Positions 1 through 6,131 of a DNA stretch of 11,801 nucleotides are shown piece by piece (within the stretch, counting starts at the first letter, position 1; every line of letters starts with the position of its first letter). The notes under the pieces were generated by a model, which made no database searches, was not told where the DNA came from, and saw only the letters and a list, made by a program, of their open reading frames with translations. The position numbers and the translations under genes were made by a program. This stretch comes from Spirochaetota bacterium (GTDB taxonomy: Bacteria; Spirochaetota; B62-G9). Location of the stretch: positions 1-11,801 of the forward strand of contig JALXDB010000431.1 in NCBI GenBank assembly GCA_026990615.1, written 5' to 3'.

Positions 1-1
1 A

Positions 2-1810
2 ACGGTATACGTACTGCCCGATACTACAATCCTTGAGGCCTCCCAGCAGGCAGGAATAATTATCAAAGCAGTATGCGGTGGCATGGGTGTTTGCGGTACA
101 TGCAAGGTTCAGGTTATGAAGGGCTCCTTCGAGCAGAAGGGATCCGAGAGGTTCTTATCGGAAGAGGAGATTAAAAATGGAAAAGTTCTGGCCTGCCGAA
201 CAAAGATAAAGAGCAATATGGTTGTTGAAATTCCAATTTCAAGCAGGCTTTTCGAGCAGAAAATTTTAACCGAAGGGGTGGAGAAAGAGCTAAAGCTCGC
301 ACCAAATGTAAGGAAAATTTTCCTTAAAGTTGATGAACCTACCCTTGAAGACCAGAGATCAGACCTGGACAGAATATGGGACGCGCTAAAGAATATTGCC
401 CAGAAGCCAAGAGTAGAGGTTGATGTGTTGAGAAGACTTCCCGACAAGTTAAGAAAGGGGAAGTTTGGCGCTACAGTTGTTTTAAATGAAAACGAAATAA
501 TTGGAATAGAAACTGGGGATAAAACAGATAAAAATTACGGTGTGGCTGTTGATATTGGTACAACAACTGTTGTTGGTTATCTTATGGACCTCAACACCGG
601 CGAACAGCTTGCCGTTTCGGCCAGAACAAATCCTCAGACAGGATTTGGCGACGATGTTATTTCCAGAATCCACTACTCAAACACGACCAAAGATGGCCTT
701 GATGCTCTGAATGAAAGAATCATAACATGTCTTAATGAGATTATAGACGATCTCTGCGATCAGGCCGGAATTGAGAAAAAGTTTATATACGAGATAACAA
801 CAACCGGCAATTCAACAATGAACCATCTGTTTTTAAAGATAAACCCCAAATACCTTGCCCAGCACCCATATGTAACAGTTTTAAGGTCGAGCATCGACAC
901 AAGGGCAGAGAACCTCGGAATACATATAAATAGATACGGCAAAGTTTATGCAATGCCCAACATTGCAGGGTTTGTGGGAGGAGATACAGTTGCGGTAATA
1001 CTTGCAACCGAGATGCATAAAAGTGAGGAGATCAAATTCGCTATAGACATAGGGACAAACGGCGAACTTGTTATGGGGAACAAGGACAGGCTTGTATCCT
1101 GCTCAACTGCGGCTGGACCGGCATTTGAAGGGGCAAGAATAACCTTCGGAATGAGGGCAAGTGACGGTGCAATAGAAAAGGTGGTTATAAACGAAGATGG
1201 TGTAAAGATAAACACAATAGGAAATGCAAAAGCGGTAGGAATATGCGGAACCGGACTTATAGACAGTATAGCAGAACTATTAAAGTTGGGGGTGATTTTA
1301 CCATCAGGCAGAATGCTTAAACCTGATGAACTTCCGGATACAATGCCAGATTTTGTCAAAGAAAGGGTTATCATACATGAAAAATACGGCCCATCTTTCA
1401 TCCTTGCGTACGAGGACGAATCCAAAACTGGAGAACCTATACTGTTAACTCAAAAAGATGTAAGAGAAACCCAGCTCGCAAAAGGAGCAATACTGGCGGG
1501 ATACGAAATATTGAAGAGAACCCTGGGCATTAAAGACGAAGACATTCAGGAAATATTACTCGCCGGAGCTTTCGGGAATTACATAAGAAGAGATCAGGCA
1601 AAGAGAATAGGACTTCTGCCCAATGTGCCAAAAGACAGGATCAGGTTTGTGGGGAACGCTGCCGGCTTTGGAGCAAAAATGGTGCTCCTATCAAAAGATC
1701 TGAGAAAAGAGGCATGTGAAATCTCTGAAAATACAGAGTACATTGAACTTGCCGTTCGAACTGATTTTCAGGATGTATTTGTAAGCTCAATGTCTTTTCC
1801 TGAAGAGTAA
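2..1810 (+). CDS. RACo-type corrinoid activation protein: 2Fe-2S ferredoxin domain fused to ASKHA ATPase (5' end cut by window)
   Basis: Family role: ATP-dependent reductive reactivation of Co(II) corrinoid proteins such as methyltransferases or CFeSP, in the cytoplasm (COG3894/DUF4445 type). The frame is open to the window edge. 27 codons precede the first ATG (83) and already encode ferredoxin fold, so that ATG is internal; 602 residues are visible and perhaps 10-20 are missing. A 2Fe-2S site Cx5Cx2Cx30C is seen: VCGGMGVCGTCK at about nt 56-106 and the last Cys in VLACRTK near nt 194. A linker follows. The ASKHA ATPase has phosphate-1 motif AVDIGTTT (nt 545-568), phosphate-2 FAIDIGTNGE (about 1037-1066), STAAGPAFEGARITFGM (about 1100-1153) and adenosine motif LAGAFGNY (about 1559-1582). 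RamA-type activators carry C-terminal 4Fe-4S clusters instead; none is seen here. No corrinoid protein or methyltransferase lies in the window, so its partner is unknown. Family is secure; exact target is not. Confidence 0.9.
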   Translation, partial: TVYVLPDTTILEASQQAGIIIKAVCGGMGVCGTCKVQVMKGSFEQKGSERFLSEEEIKNGKVLACRTKIKSNMVVEIPISSRLFEQKILTEGVEKELKLAPNVRKIFLKVDEPTLEDQRSDLDRIWDALKNIAQKPRVEVDVLRRLPDKLRKGKFGATVVLNENEIIGIETGDKTDKNYGVAVDIGTTTVVGYLMDLNTGEQLAVSARTNPQTGFGDDVISRIHYSNTTKDGLDALNERIITCLNEIIDDLCDQAGIEKKFIYEITTTGNSTMNHLFLKINPKYLAQHPYVTVLRSSIDTRAENLGIHINRYGKVYAMPNIAGFVGGDTVAVILATEMHKSEEIKFAIDIGTNGELVMGNKDRLVSCSTAAGPAFEGARITFGMRASDGAIEKVVINEDGVKINTIGNAKAVGICGTGLIDSIAELLKLGVILPSGRMLKPDELPDTMPDFVKERVIIHEKYGPSFILAYEDESKTGEPILLTQKDVRETQLAKGAILAGYEILKRTLGIKDEDIQEILLAGAFGNYIRRDQAKRIGLLPNVPKDRIRFVGNAAGFGAKMVLLSKDLRKEACEISENTEYIELAVRTDFQDVFVSSMSFPEE

Positions 1811-1857
1811 AAACCAAATAAAGAGATTTTTCGAACAGTTGACAACAGTTCTATTGA

Positions 1858-1880
1858 TTTTAACTCTTTAAAGGTTAAAA
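1858..1880. repeat. AT-rich inverted repeat after the RACo-like gene
   Basis: TTTTAAC (1858-1864) and GTTAAAA (1874-1880) are perfect 7-bp arms around TCTTTAAAG, and CTTT/AAAG inside could extend the pairing. It lies 48 nt past the upstream stop, in a 262-bp convergent gap that has no ORF. It could be a weak bidirectional terminator or an operator. It lacks a GC-rich stem and a clean T-run, so I do not call a terminator. Confidence 0.35.
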
Positions 1881-1988
1881 GTTTCCAAATCCATCAATAT
1901 TAAAATAAAAGGCGGGGGTTTATAATCCAATAAAAGCTTCATCTTGAAGAAGCAGATTTAACAGTACCTCAAAAACATATTGAAAACC

Positions 1989-2003
1989 ATATTACTGTAA
2001 TAT
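1989..2003. repeat. 15-bp perfect odd palindrome
   Basis: ATATTAC-T-GTAATAT is perfectly symmetrical. A partial copy, TATATTAC, follows at about 2016-2023. The site lies between two convergent stop codons (1810 and 2073), where an operator would be unexpected. The composition is AT-rich, so a chance origin is possible. Confidence 0.3.
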
Positions 2004-2072
2004 CTATAGGAAAGTTATATTACTTTAGGCCATTGAACCCGAATAATAATCGGATTCTATTCAAGCTTTACA

Positions 2073-2756
2073 CTATGAACTCTTATTATTCAAATTTTTA
2101 AGGATAGATCTGAATCTTGTAATATTATCTCTGATGTCGGTTTGAGGCTGAAATATTGAAGATGTTCCGGCAACGAAAACATTTGCCCCGACCGCTGCCA
2201 TTTCAGGAATGTTTTCCCAGCTTACATTTCCATCCACCTCTATGTCGATATTTAAACCCATTCCTCTGGCTGCGTTCGACACAGCTTTGATTTTAGAAAG
2301 CATTTCTGGTATCAATTTTTGGCCAGCAAAACCTGGCACAACAGTCATAACGTTGACCTGATCGACGTATGGTAGCAGGTAATTTATAGACTCAGGCAAA
2401 ACCCCGGGAGATATTGAAATCCCAGCTCTCAATCCATTTGATACAATTTCCTTTATTAGAGGGAGTGCATGAAACAATACTTCAGGGTGAATCGATAAAA
2501 TTGATCCTTTAAACTCCAAAAATTTATCTATAAAATTCTGCGGATTGTCAATCATCAGATGTATATCGAGGGGTATTTCAGCATACTCGTAAACGGCCCT
2601 GCAAAAATCAATTCCAAGGGTAAAGTTTGGGACAAAGTGCCCATCCATAATATCAATATGCAGAAGATCTATTGACATTTCTTTAAACAGGTCAAGATAC
2701 GGCCTTACATTGAGAAGGTCCATACACATTAGCGAAGGGGATATTTTGTATTTCAA
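2073..2756 (-). CDS. Ribulose-phosphate 3-epimerase family protein, AlsE-like (D-allulose-6-phosphate 3-epimerase)
   Basis: A cytoplasmic TIM-barrel, metal-dependent epimerase of 227 aa (E. coli AlsE is about 231). Ribulose-phosphate epimerases invert C3 of ketose 5-phosphates; AlsE acts on allulose 6-phosphate. The N-terminal ISPSLMCMDLL, HIDIMDGHFVPN, MTVxPGFAGQ and EVDGN segments resemble AlsE more than housekeeping Rpe. Expected metal/catalytic residues are present: H33, D35, H66, D175. V140 sits where relatives have Asp, Asn or Glu before PGFAGQ, which is unusual. The start is TTG at 2756: an in-frame TAG lies directly before it, and the conserved N-terminus needs this codon. A GAGGAG Shine-Dalgarno (2765-2770) lies 8 nt upstream and overlaps the stop of the dehydrogenase gene, so translation is probably coupled. 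The substrate (ribulose-5-P or allulose-6-P) cannot be fixed from sequence alone. Confidence 0.88.
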   Translation of the reverse strand: MKYKISPSLMCMDLLNVRPYLDLFKEMSIDLLHIDIMDGHFVPNFTLGIDFCRAVYEYAEIPLDIHLMIDNPQNFIDKFLEFKGSILSIHPEVLFHALPLIKEIVSNGLRAGISISPGVLPESINYLLPYVDQVNVMTVVPGFAGQKLIPEMLSKIKAVSNAARGMGLNIDIEVDGNVSWENIPEMAAVGANVFVAGTSSIFQPQTDIRDNITRFRSILKNLNNKSS

Positions 2757-2764
2757 CTATCTAT

Positions 2765-2770
2765 CTCCTC
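2765..2770 (-). promoter_or_regulatory. Shine-Dalgarno that sets the TTG start of the epimerase
   Basis: GAGGAG on the minus strand, 8 nt before the TTG at 2756. Its first G is the last base of the upstream TAG stop. This supports both the non-ATG start and coupling within the two-gene operon. Confidence 0.75.
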
Positions 2771-3813
2771 TAGATGTTCGGTTTTACTATAACCTTTAAT
2801 CCTTCCCTTGATTCATGATACCTGAAAGCTTCATTTATATCTTCCAACGGGAATATTTTTGAGATATACCTCTTTGCATGAACTCTCTGCTGGTGAATTA
2901 GAGTTATAGCTTTCTCATGATCCCTGGGCAGGGAGCCATGGCTCCCCATAACAAAACATTCCCTGTAATGTATTATATTAGAATCAATCGTCAATTCAGG
3001 CTGATTTTTTAATCCACCGAAAAGGTTAACAAATCCCCGATGCCTTACAATCTTTATTGCATCTTCCTGGGCTTTTGTCGTACCCGCAGCAGCCACGGCA
3101 AGATCAACGCCCTCCCCCTCTGTTTCCCTCATCACTGTTTCAACAATGTCTTCATCCTCGGTCGAGATAAATCTGGCCTCAGGGAGGAACGATTTTGCCA
3201 TTTCCAGCCTTTTTCGTGACCTCTGTGCGGCAAAAACCTTTGAAGCACCGAAAACTCTTGTAAGTTCAAGCATCATAACACCAACAGGGCCGAGCCCTAT
3301 TATACAGATGCTTTTTCCAAGCCCGAACTGTGCCAGCTCGAGTCCGTGAATAGCGCATGCCAGCGGCTCCCCGAGGGCGGCTTCTTCGAAGCTCATATCA
3401 TCAGGAATTTTCGTAACGGGACCATAATCGAGAGTTGTCTGGTTCAACAGCATATACTGCTGGTATCCCCCCGGAAACTGGTATCCTATTGCGTAATTCA
3501 ACCTGCAATTTGTTCCCATTCCATTCTGACACCAGTAGCACTTGCCGCACGGCACATCTGCTCCGAGAGCAACCCTATCACCGACCTTAACCCTTGTAAC
3601 ATTTTTACCGGTTTCAACTACAACACCGGAAACTTCATGTCCGATAACCGCCGGAGGAGTTACCCTCTCGTTGCCGTAGTGGAAAATTCTTATATCAGAA
3701 CCGCATACAGCACAGGCTTCAACCTTTAATATTGCCTCATTGTCACCGCATTCAGGTTCGGGGACATCCTTTACCACCATTCTATCTATACCTTCAAAGA
3801 CTGCAGCCTTCAT
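2770..3813 (-). CDS. Zinc-dependent medium-chain dehydrogenase (sorbitol/threonine/polyol dehydrogenase-like)
   Basis: An NAD(P)-dependent MDR oxidoreductase of 347 aa, probably oxidising a polyol or other secondary alcohol to a ketone. Catalytic zinc ligands are visible at C37 (AVCGSD), H59-E60 (GHE) and E149 (GEPLA). Structural zinc ligands are C89, C92, C95 and C103. The Rossmann motif GLGPVG is at 173-178. After the second strand, where NAD enzymes usually carry Asp, it reads AAQRSRKR (195-202); neutral Gln followed by Arg residues suggests NADP(H) preference (inference). I chose ATG 3813: GGAG at 3821-3824 sits 7 nt before it, whereas an in-frame TTG at 3819 would lie too close to that site. 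It is the first gene of an operon with the AlsE-like epimerase, 13 nt apart, so its ketose product may feed the epimerase. The exact substrate is unknown; L-iditol, threonine and arabinitol dehydrogenases are all possible relatives. Confidence 0.88.
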   Translation of the reverse strand: MKAAVFEGIDRMVVKDVPEPECGDNEAILKVEACAVCGSDIRIFHYGNERVTPPAVIGHEVSGVVVETGKNVTRVKVGDRVALGADVPCGKCYWCQNGMGTNCRLNYAIGYQFPGGYQQYMLLNQTTLDYGPVTKIPDDMSFEEAALGEPLACAIHGLELAQFGLGKSICIIGLGPVGVMMLELTRVFGASKVFAAQRSRKRLEMAKSFLPEARFISTEDEDIVETVMRETEGEGVDLAVAAAGTTKAQEDAIKIVRHRGFVNLFGGLKNQPELTIDSNIIHYRECFVMGSHGSLPRDHEKAITLIHQQRVHAKRYISKIFPLEDINEAFRYHESREGLKVIVKPNI

Positions 3814-3833
3814 CCACAAACTCCAATATCAGC

Positions 3834-3874
3834 ATTATATATGACAATGAATACCTAATTTGACCATATGTCAA
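3834..3874 (-). promoter_or_regulatory. Promoter/operator-like region of the dehydrogenase-epimerase operon
   Basis: On the minus strand TTGACA (3874-3869) is a perfect -35-like hexamer and TATAAT (3839-3834) a perfect -10-like hexamer, but they are 29 nt apart and cannot form one promoter. TTGACA with N17 gives only TTCATT. The -35-like box lies inside the inverted repeat TTGAC-N5-GTCAA (3860-3874), which looks like a regulator half-site pair. I read this as a probable control region with the exact promoter unresolved. Confidence 0.4.
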
Positions 3875-4072
3875 GTAAATAAGCCCCCATATAAAGGACA
3901 TGTTCAACTGCACATTTTTATAAAAGATCCCTTTCATTTTTACTAATTTTGTTTAACCTCACAGATGCAGATCGTTCTTTAATTTTAATTTATCATCTAA
4001 AATCTAAGAGTGGAGTTAAACTGTTACTATTCAACAACAGTGAAAAATTAAGCATGCCGGCCAAGAATTAAG

Positions 4073-4178
4073 AAAAAGGCAGAAACGAATATACATCAAA
4101 AGAGGCCGGAACCCAAACATTTTCAGTTTTTAATTTTACAGGGAATTTTAGATTTCCTCCCCCACCTCCGGCCCTGCC
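4073..4178 (-). ncRNA. Candidate structured RNA or long 5' leader (unrecognised family)
   Basis: A GC-rich island in AT-rich intergenic DNA. Read on the minus strand from 4178: GGCAG (4178-4174) can pair with CTGCC (4082-4078), and GGCCGGA (4173-4167) with TCCGGCC (4110-4104), giving nested stems. A run of five T (4077-4073) follows the outer stem. TATTAT (minus strand, about 4191-4186) ends 7 nt before the first GG, with a weak TAGAAA 17 nt further upstream, so transcription could begin at about 4178. Another GGCCGGC at 4062-4056 could pair alternatively with CCGGCC at 4109-4104, as in switching leaders. It matches no riboswitch or housekeeping RNA that I recognise. If transcription continues past the T-run it would be a leader of about 365 nt for the dehydrogenase gene. 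Confidence 0.3.
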
Positions 4179-4603
4179 AATTGACATAATAATATGAAAA
4201 ACGGTTACTTTCTAAATTTTCACGTAATACTTCAAAACAGCGTCGATATAACACGCAGCATTTTTGCTAATCCTGGAAGCAAGTCATTTTTTCTATCTTT
4301 ACAATAAATTCTAAATCAGCAAACGGTAAATCGCACATAATATTGGATAAATCTATTGTCAGACATATTTGCTGCAATTACCCCTGTTATTATATCTGCA
4401 AAATTACTATAATTAAAAATATAAAAAGAGATTTACAAATGATATTTAAACTTTATATAACATTTTAAAGCATTAGCTCGATTAAGAGATTGCAATTAAA
4501 ACAGTTGTAAAATTCGATGCTGAAAGACAAAAATAAATATAAAAAATAAACTGCAGTTTGAGGATTTTCAATTTTTTCAATTTGACGGAAGGTTCTGGGG
4601 GCA

Positions 4604-4621
4604 GTTTTGGGTGCCCAAAAC
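4604..4621. repeat. Operator-like palindrome upstream of the GatD-like gene
   Basis: GTTTTGGG-TG-CCCAAAAC: perfect 8-bp arms with a 2-nt centre, too tight for a hairpin loop but typical of a dimeric repressor or activator site. It ends 114 nt before the GatD-like ATG and 46 nt upstream of the proposed -35 box. No regulator gene is in the window. Confidence 0.45.
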
Positions 4622-4667
4622 CGATACATGAATTAGAAAAGCTAAATTGATAAATAAACTGTCAACT

Positions 4668-4696
4668 CTGAAAACTCTATAAACTGAAGATATAAA
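4668..4696 (+). promoter_or_regulatory. Candidate sigma-70 promoter of the GatD-like gene
   Basis: CTGAAA (4668-4673), 17-nt spacer, TATAAA (4691-4696). The inferred start near 4703 leaves a leader of about 33 nt containing AAGGA at 4726-4730, 5 nt before the ATG at 4736. Confidence 0.4.
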
Positions 4697-4735
4697 TCTT
4701 TCTGCATAAAACAGAGTAGATTGGAAAGGACGTCT

Positions 4736-5803
4736 ATGAAAACTACTGGGAAAAGAACTATGAACGCCCTTGTTCTTGAAAGCAACTCCACCCTGACCTA
4801 CAAAAAGGTTCCCATTCCGGAAAGGCCAAAAGATGACACTTTCAACCATTACCTGGTTCGTGTTAAGTATGCAGGAATATGCGGATCGGACATCGGAAGA
4901 GCCTTCAACAAAAAGGCGTACTATTACCCTCTCATCATGGGTCATGAGTTTTCCGGAGTAATAGAAGAAGCTTTTAAGGGTGCAAAGTATAAAAAAGGAG
5001 ACAGGGTTACAGCCTTTCCACTTATTCCCTGTATGAAATGCAGGGCCTGCAGGACTGGAAACTATGCCCAGTGTAAAAACTACGACTATATAGGTTCAAG
5101 GAGAGACGGAGCATTTGCAGAGTTTTTGTATATTCCTGAAATGAACATTTTTCCAGTACCGGATAACGTCAGACTCGATCATGCAGCACTCACAGAACCG
5201 GCCGCTGTGGCCCTGAAAGGCATTCGCAAATTAGGCATTAAAGGAGGAGAAACAGCCGTGGTCTACGGTGCAGGTACTATCGGGAACCTAGCTGCCCAGT
5301 GGCTGAAGATCCTCGGTTGTGGCAGAGTGGTGGTTGTCGATATTGACGACCAAAAACTCGAGGTTGCCAGAAGAATCGGGCTAACCACTGTAAACTCATC
5401 TAAAGAAGATCCGGTCGATTATTTAGAATCAATAACGGGCGGGGAAGGAGCTAACTATGCCGTTGAGGCATGCGGTCTCCCCGTTACCTACCGGCAGGCG
5501 CTCCTCTCTGTTTCTAACTTCGGCAGGGTTGCCTTTATAGGGAATCTGTCTAGAGAATTAAAACTCACTCCTGAGGATATGAGCAGGGTGCTTCGCCGCG
5601 AGATACAAATCTTCGGCACCTGGAATTCGGATATAGTTTCGCAGGGCATGGATGATTGGAGCACGGTGCTAAAATTCATGGATAACAAGCTTAACATTGA
5701 AAGTTTGATAACACACAGGTTTAAACTTGAAGAGGGCAAAAAGGCCTTTGATACTGTAATGAGCAGGGATATCTTTTCAATAAAGGTTATTTTCGAAATT
5801 TGA
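4736..5803 (+). CDS. Zinc-dependent dehydrogenase, galactitol-1-phosphate 5-dehydrogenase (GatD)-like
   Basis: GatD oxidises galactitol 1-phosphate to tagatose 6-phosphate with NAD in the cytoplasm. The 355-aa product shares the MDR layout: catalytic zinc residues C49 (GICGSD), H70-E71 (MGHEFSG) and E154 (TEPAA), and structural zinc C99, C102, C105, C113. The segment KNYDYIGSRRDGAFAEF (114-130) closely resembles the GatD signature as I recall it. The Rossmann motif GAGTIG is at 178-183, and D202 ends the second strand, suggesting NAD. Start chosen at ATG 4736 because AAGGA ends 5 nt before it; an upstream TTG at 4721 overlaps that site, and ATG 4760 has no ribosome site. The N-terminus is about 8 residues longer than usual. 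No PTS or other galactitol genes are nearby, so the natural substrate may be another polyol or polyol phosphate. It is monocistronic as far as visible. Confidence 0.82.
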   Translation: MKTTGKRTMNALVLESNSTLTYKKVPIPERPKDDTFNHYLVRVKYAGICGSDIGRAFNKKAYYYPLIMGHEFSGVIEEAFKGAKYKKGDRVTAFPLIPCMKCRACRTGNYAQCKNYDYIGSRRDGAFAEFLYIPEMNIFPVPDNVRLDHAALTEPAAVALKGIRKLGIKGGETAVVYGAGTIGNLAAQWLKILGCGRVVVVDIDDQKLEVARRIGLTTVNSSKEDPVDYLESITGGEGANYAVEACGLPVTYRQALLSVSNFGRVAFIGNLSRELKLTPEDMSRVLRREIQIFGTWNSDIVSQGMDDWSTVLKFMDNKLNIESLITHRFKLEEGKKAFDTVMSRDIFSIKVIFEI

Positions 5804-5910
5804 TTACTGCTTAATTGACCTTTTATCAATAGATTAGATATTCAAAGAGACAGCAAAAAATTATAAAAAGGGTGGGGGTAATTTGACCTTACCATATATA
5901 CACGTAATCT

Positions 5911-5937
5911 GATCCCTATTGAATAAATATCGGGATC
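5911..5937 (+). repeat. Stem-loop, possible weak terminator or mRNA end
   Basis: GATCCC (5911-5916) pairs with GGGATC (5932-5937), and the pairing continues as TATT (5917-5920) with AATA (5926-5929) around a 5-nt loop and a 2-nt bulge. It begins 107 nt after the GatD-like stop. No U-tract follows, which argues against a standard intrinsic terminator. Confidence 0.35.
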
Positions 5938-6080
5938 ATAATTTGGATTGTTTCCATATAATTATAACCTAGCCACCCCGTACAAGAGTAAACCAGATCT
6001 CTCTCCCATTCGTCTCAATATAGAAAAGATGGACGTAATCCGTTCTGTTTATATGATCATAATCCGGCTTATTCTCAATA

Positions 6081-6109
6081 TTGACTTTAATTTTCTTTGC
6101 CGATATATC
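6081..6109 (+). promoter_or_regulatory. Candidate promoter of the AI-2E-type gene
   Basis: TTGACT (6081-6086), 17-nt spacer, TATATC (6104-6109). The expected start near 6116 gives a leader of only about 16 nt with no Shine-Dalgarno before the ATG at 6132. The -35 match is good, the -10 moderate. Confidence 0.4.
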
Positions 6110-6131
6110 TTTTATAAAGTAAATTATTTTC

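Larger units (their letters stand above)
3814..4735. other. 922-bp divergent intergenic region without a credible gene
   Basis: It separates the minus-strand dehydrogenase operon from the plus-strand GatD-like gene. Stop codons are dense in all frames, and the only longer reading frame (minus strand, into the GatD-like gene) is low-complexity and antisense. Contents: the control region next to 3834-3874, a GC-rich possible RNA block (about 4056-4178), an AT-rich stretch about 4200-4560 where I see nothing definite, a palindrome at 4604-4621 and a promoter at 4668-4696. It is unusually long for this otherwise compact window. Confidence 0.7.
5804..6131. other. 328-bp intergenic region with weak stem-loops
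   Basis: It lies between the GatD-like gene and the AI-2E-type gene, both on the plus strand. A short plus-strand reading frame (5948-6286) overlaps the next gene and has no ribosome site or recognisable product, so I do not call it. ATTGA/TCAAT (5814-5830, 7-nt loop) is a weak stem just after the stop. A better stem lies at 5911-5937, a G-rich run (GGGTGGGGG) at about 5869-5877, and a promoter at 6081-6109. No clear rho-independent terminator is seen. Confidence 0.6.

Noticed and set aside
946..1425. 159-codon minus-strand open frame antisense to the RACo-like gene
   Set aside because: It covers conserved ASKHA coding sequence on the other strand; its product is Ser/Pro/Ile-rich with no recognisable domain or ribosome site.
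1937..1949. CTTCA-TCT-TGAAG hairpin in the convergent gap
   Set aside because: A 5-bp stem with no T-run in either direction; too weak to call a terminator.
2024..2045. T-loop-like GGGTTCAAT on the minus strand, considered as a tRNA remnant
   Set aside because: No acceptor stem, anticodon arm or CCA context can be found around it.
2041..2091. GAATAATAA / TTATTATTC 9-bp inverted arms
   Set aside because: A 33-nt loop, AT-only arms, and the second arm lies in epimerase coding sequence; likely chance.
3146..3729. Two plus-strand open frames opposite the zinc dehydrogenase
   Set aside because: They are antisense to conserved zinc and Rossmann motifs and resemble no protein family.
4577..4945. 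122-codon minus-strand frame across the GatD-like 5' end
   Set aside because: It is half antisense to a real gene and half AT-rich intergenic DNA, with no recognisable product.
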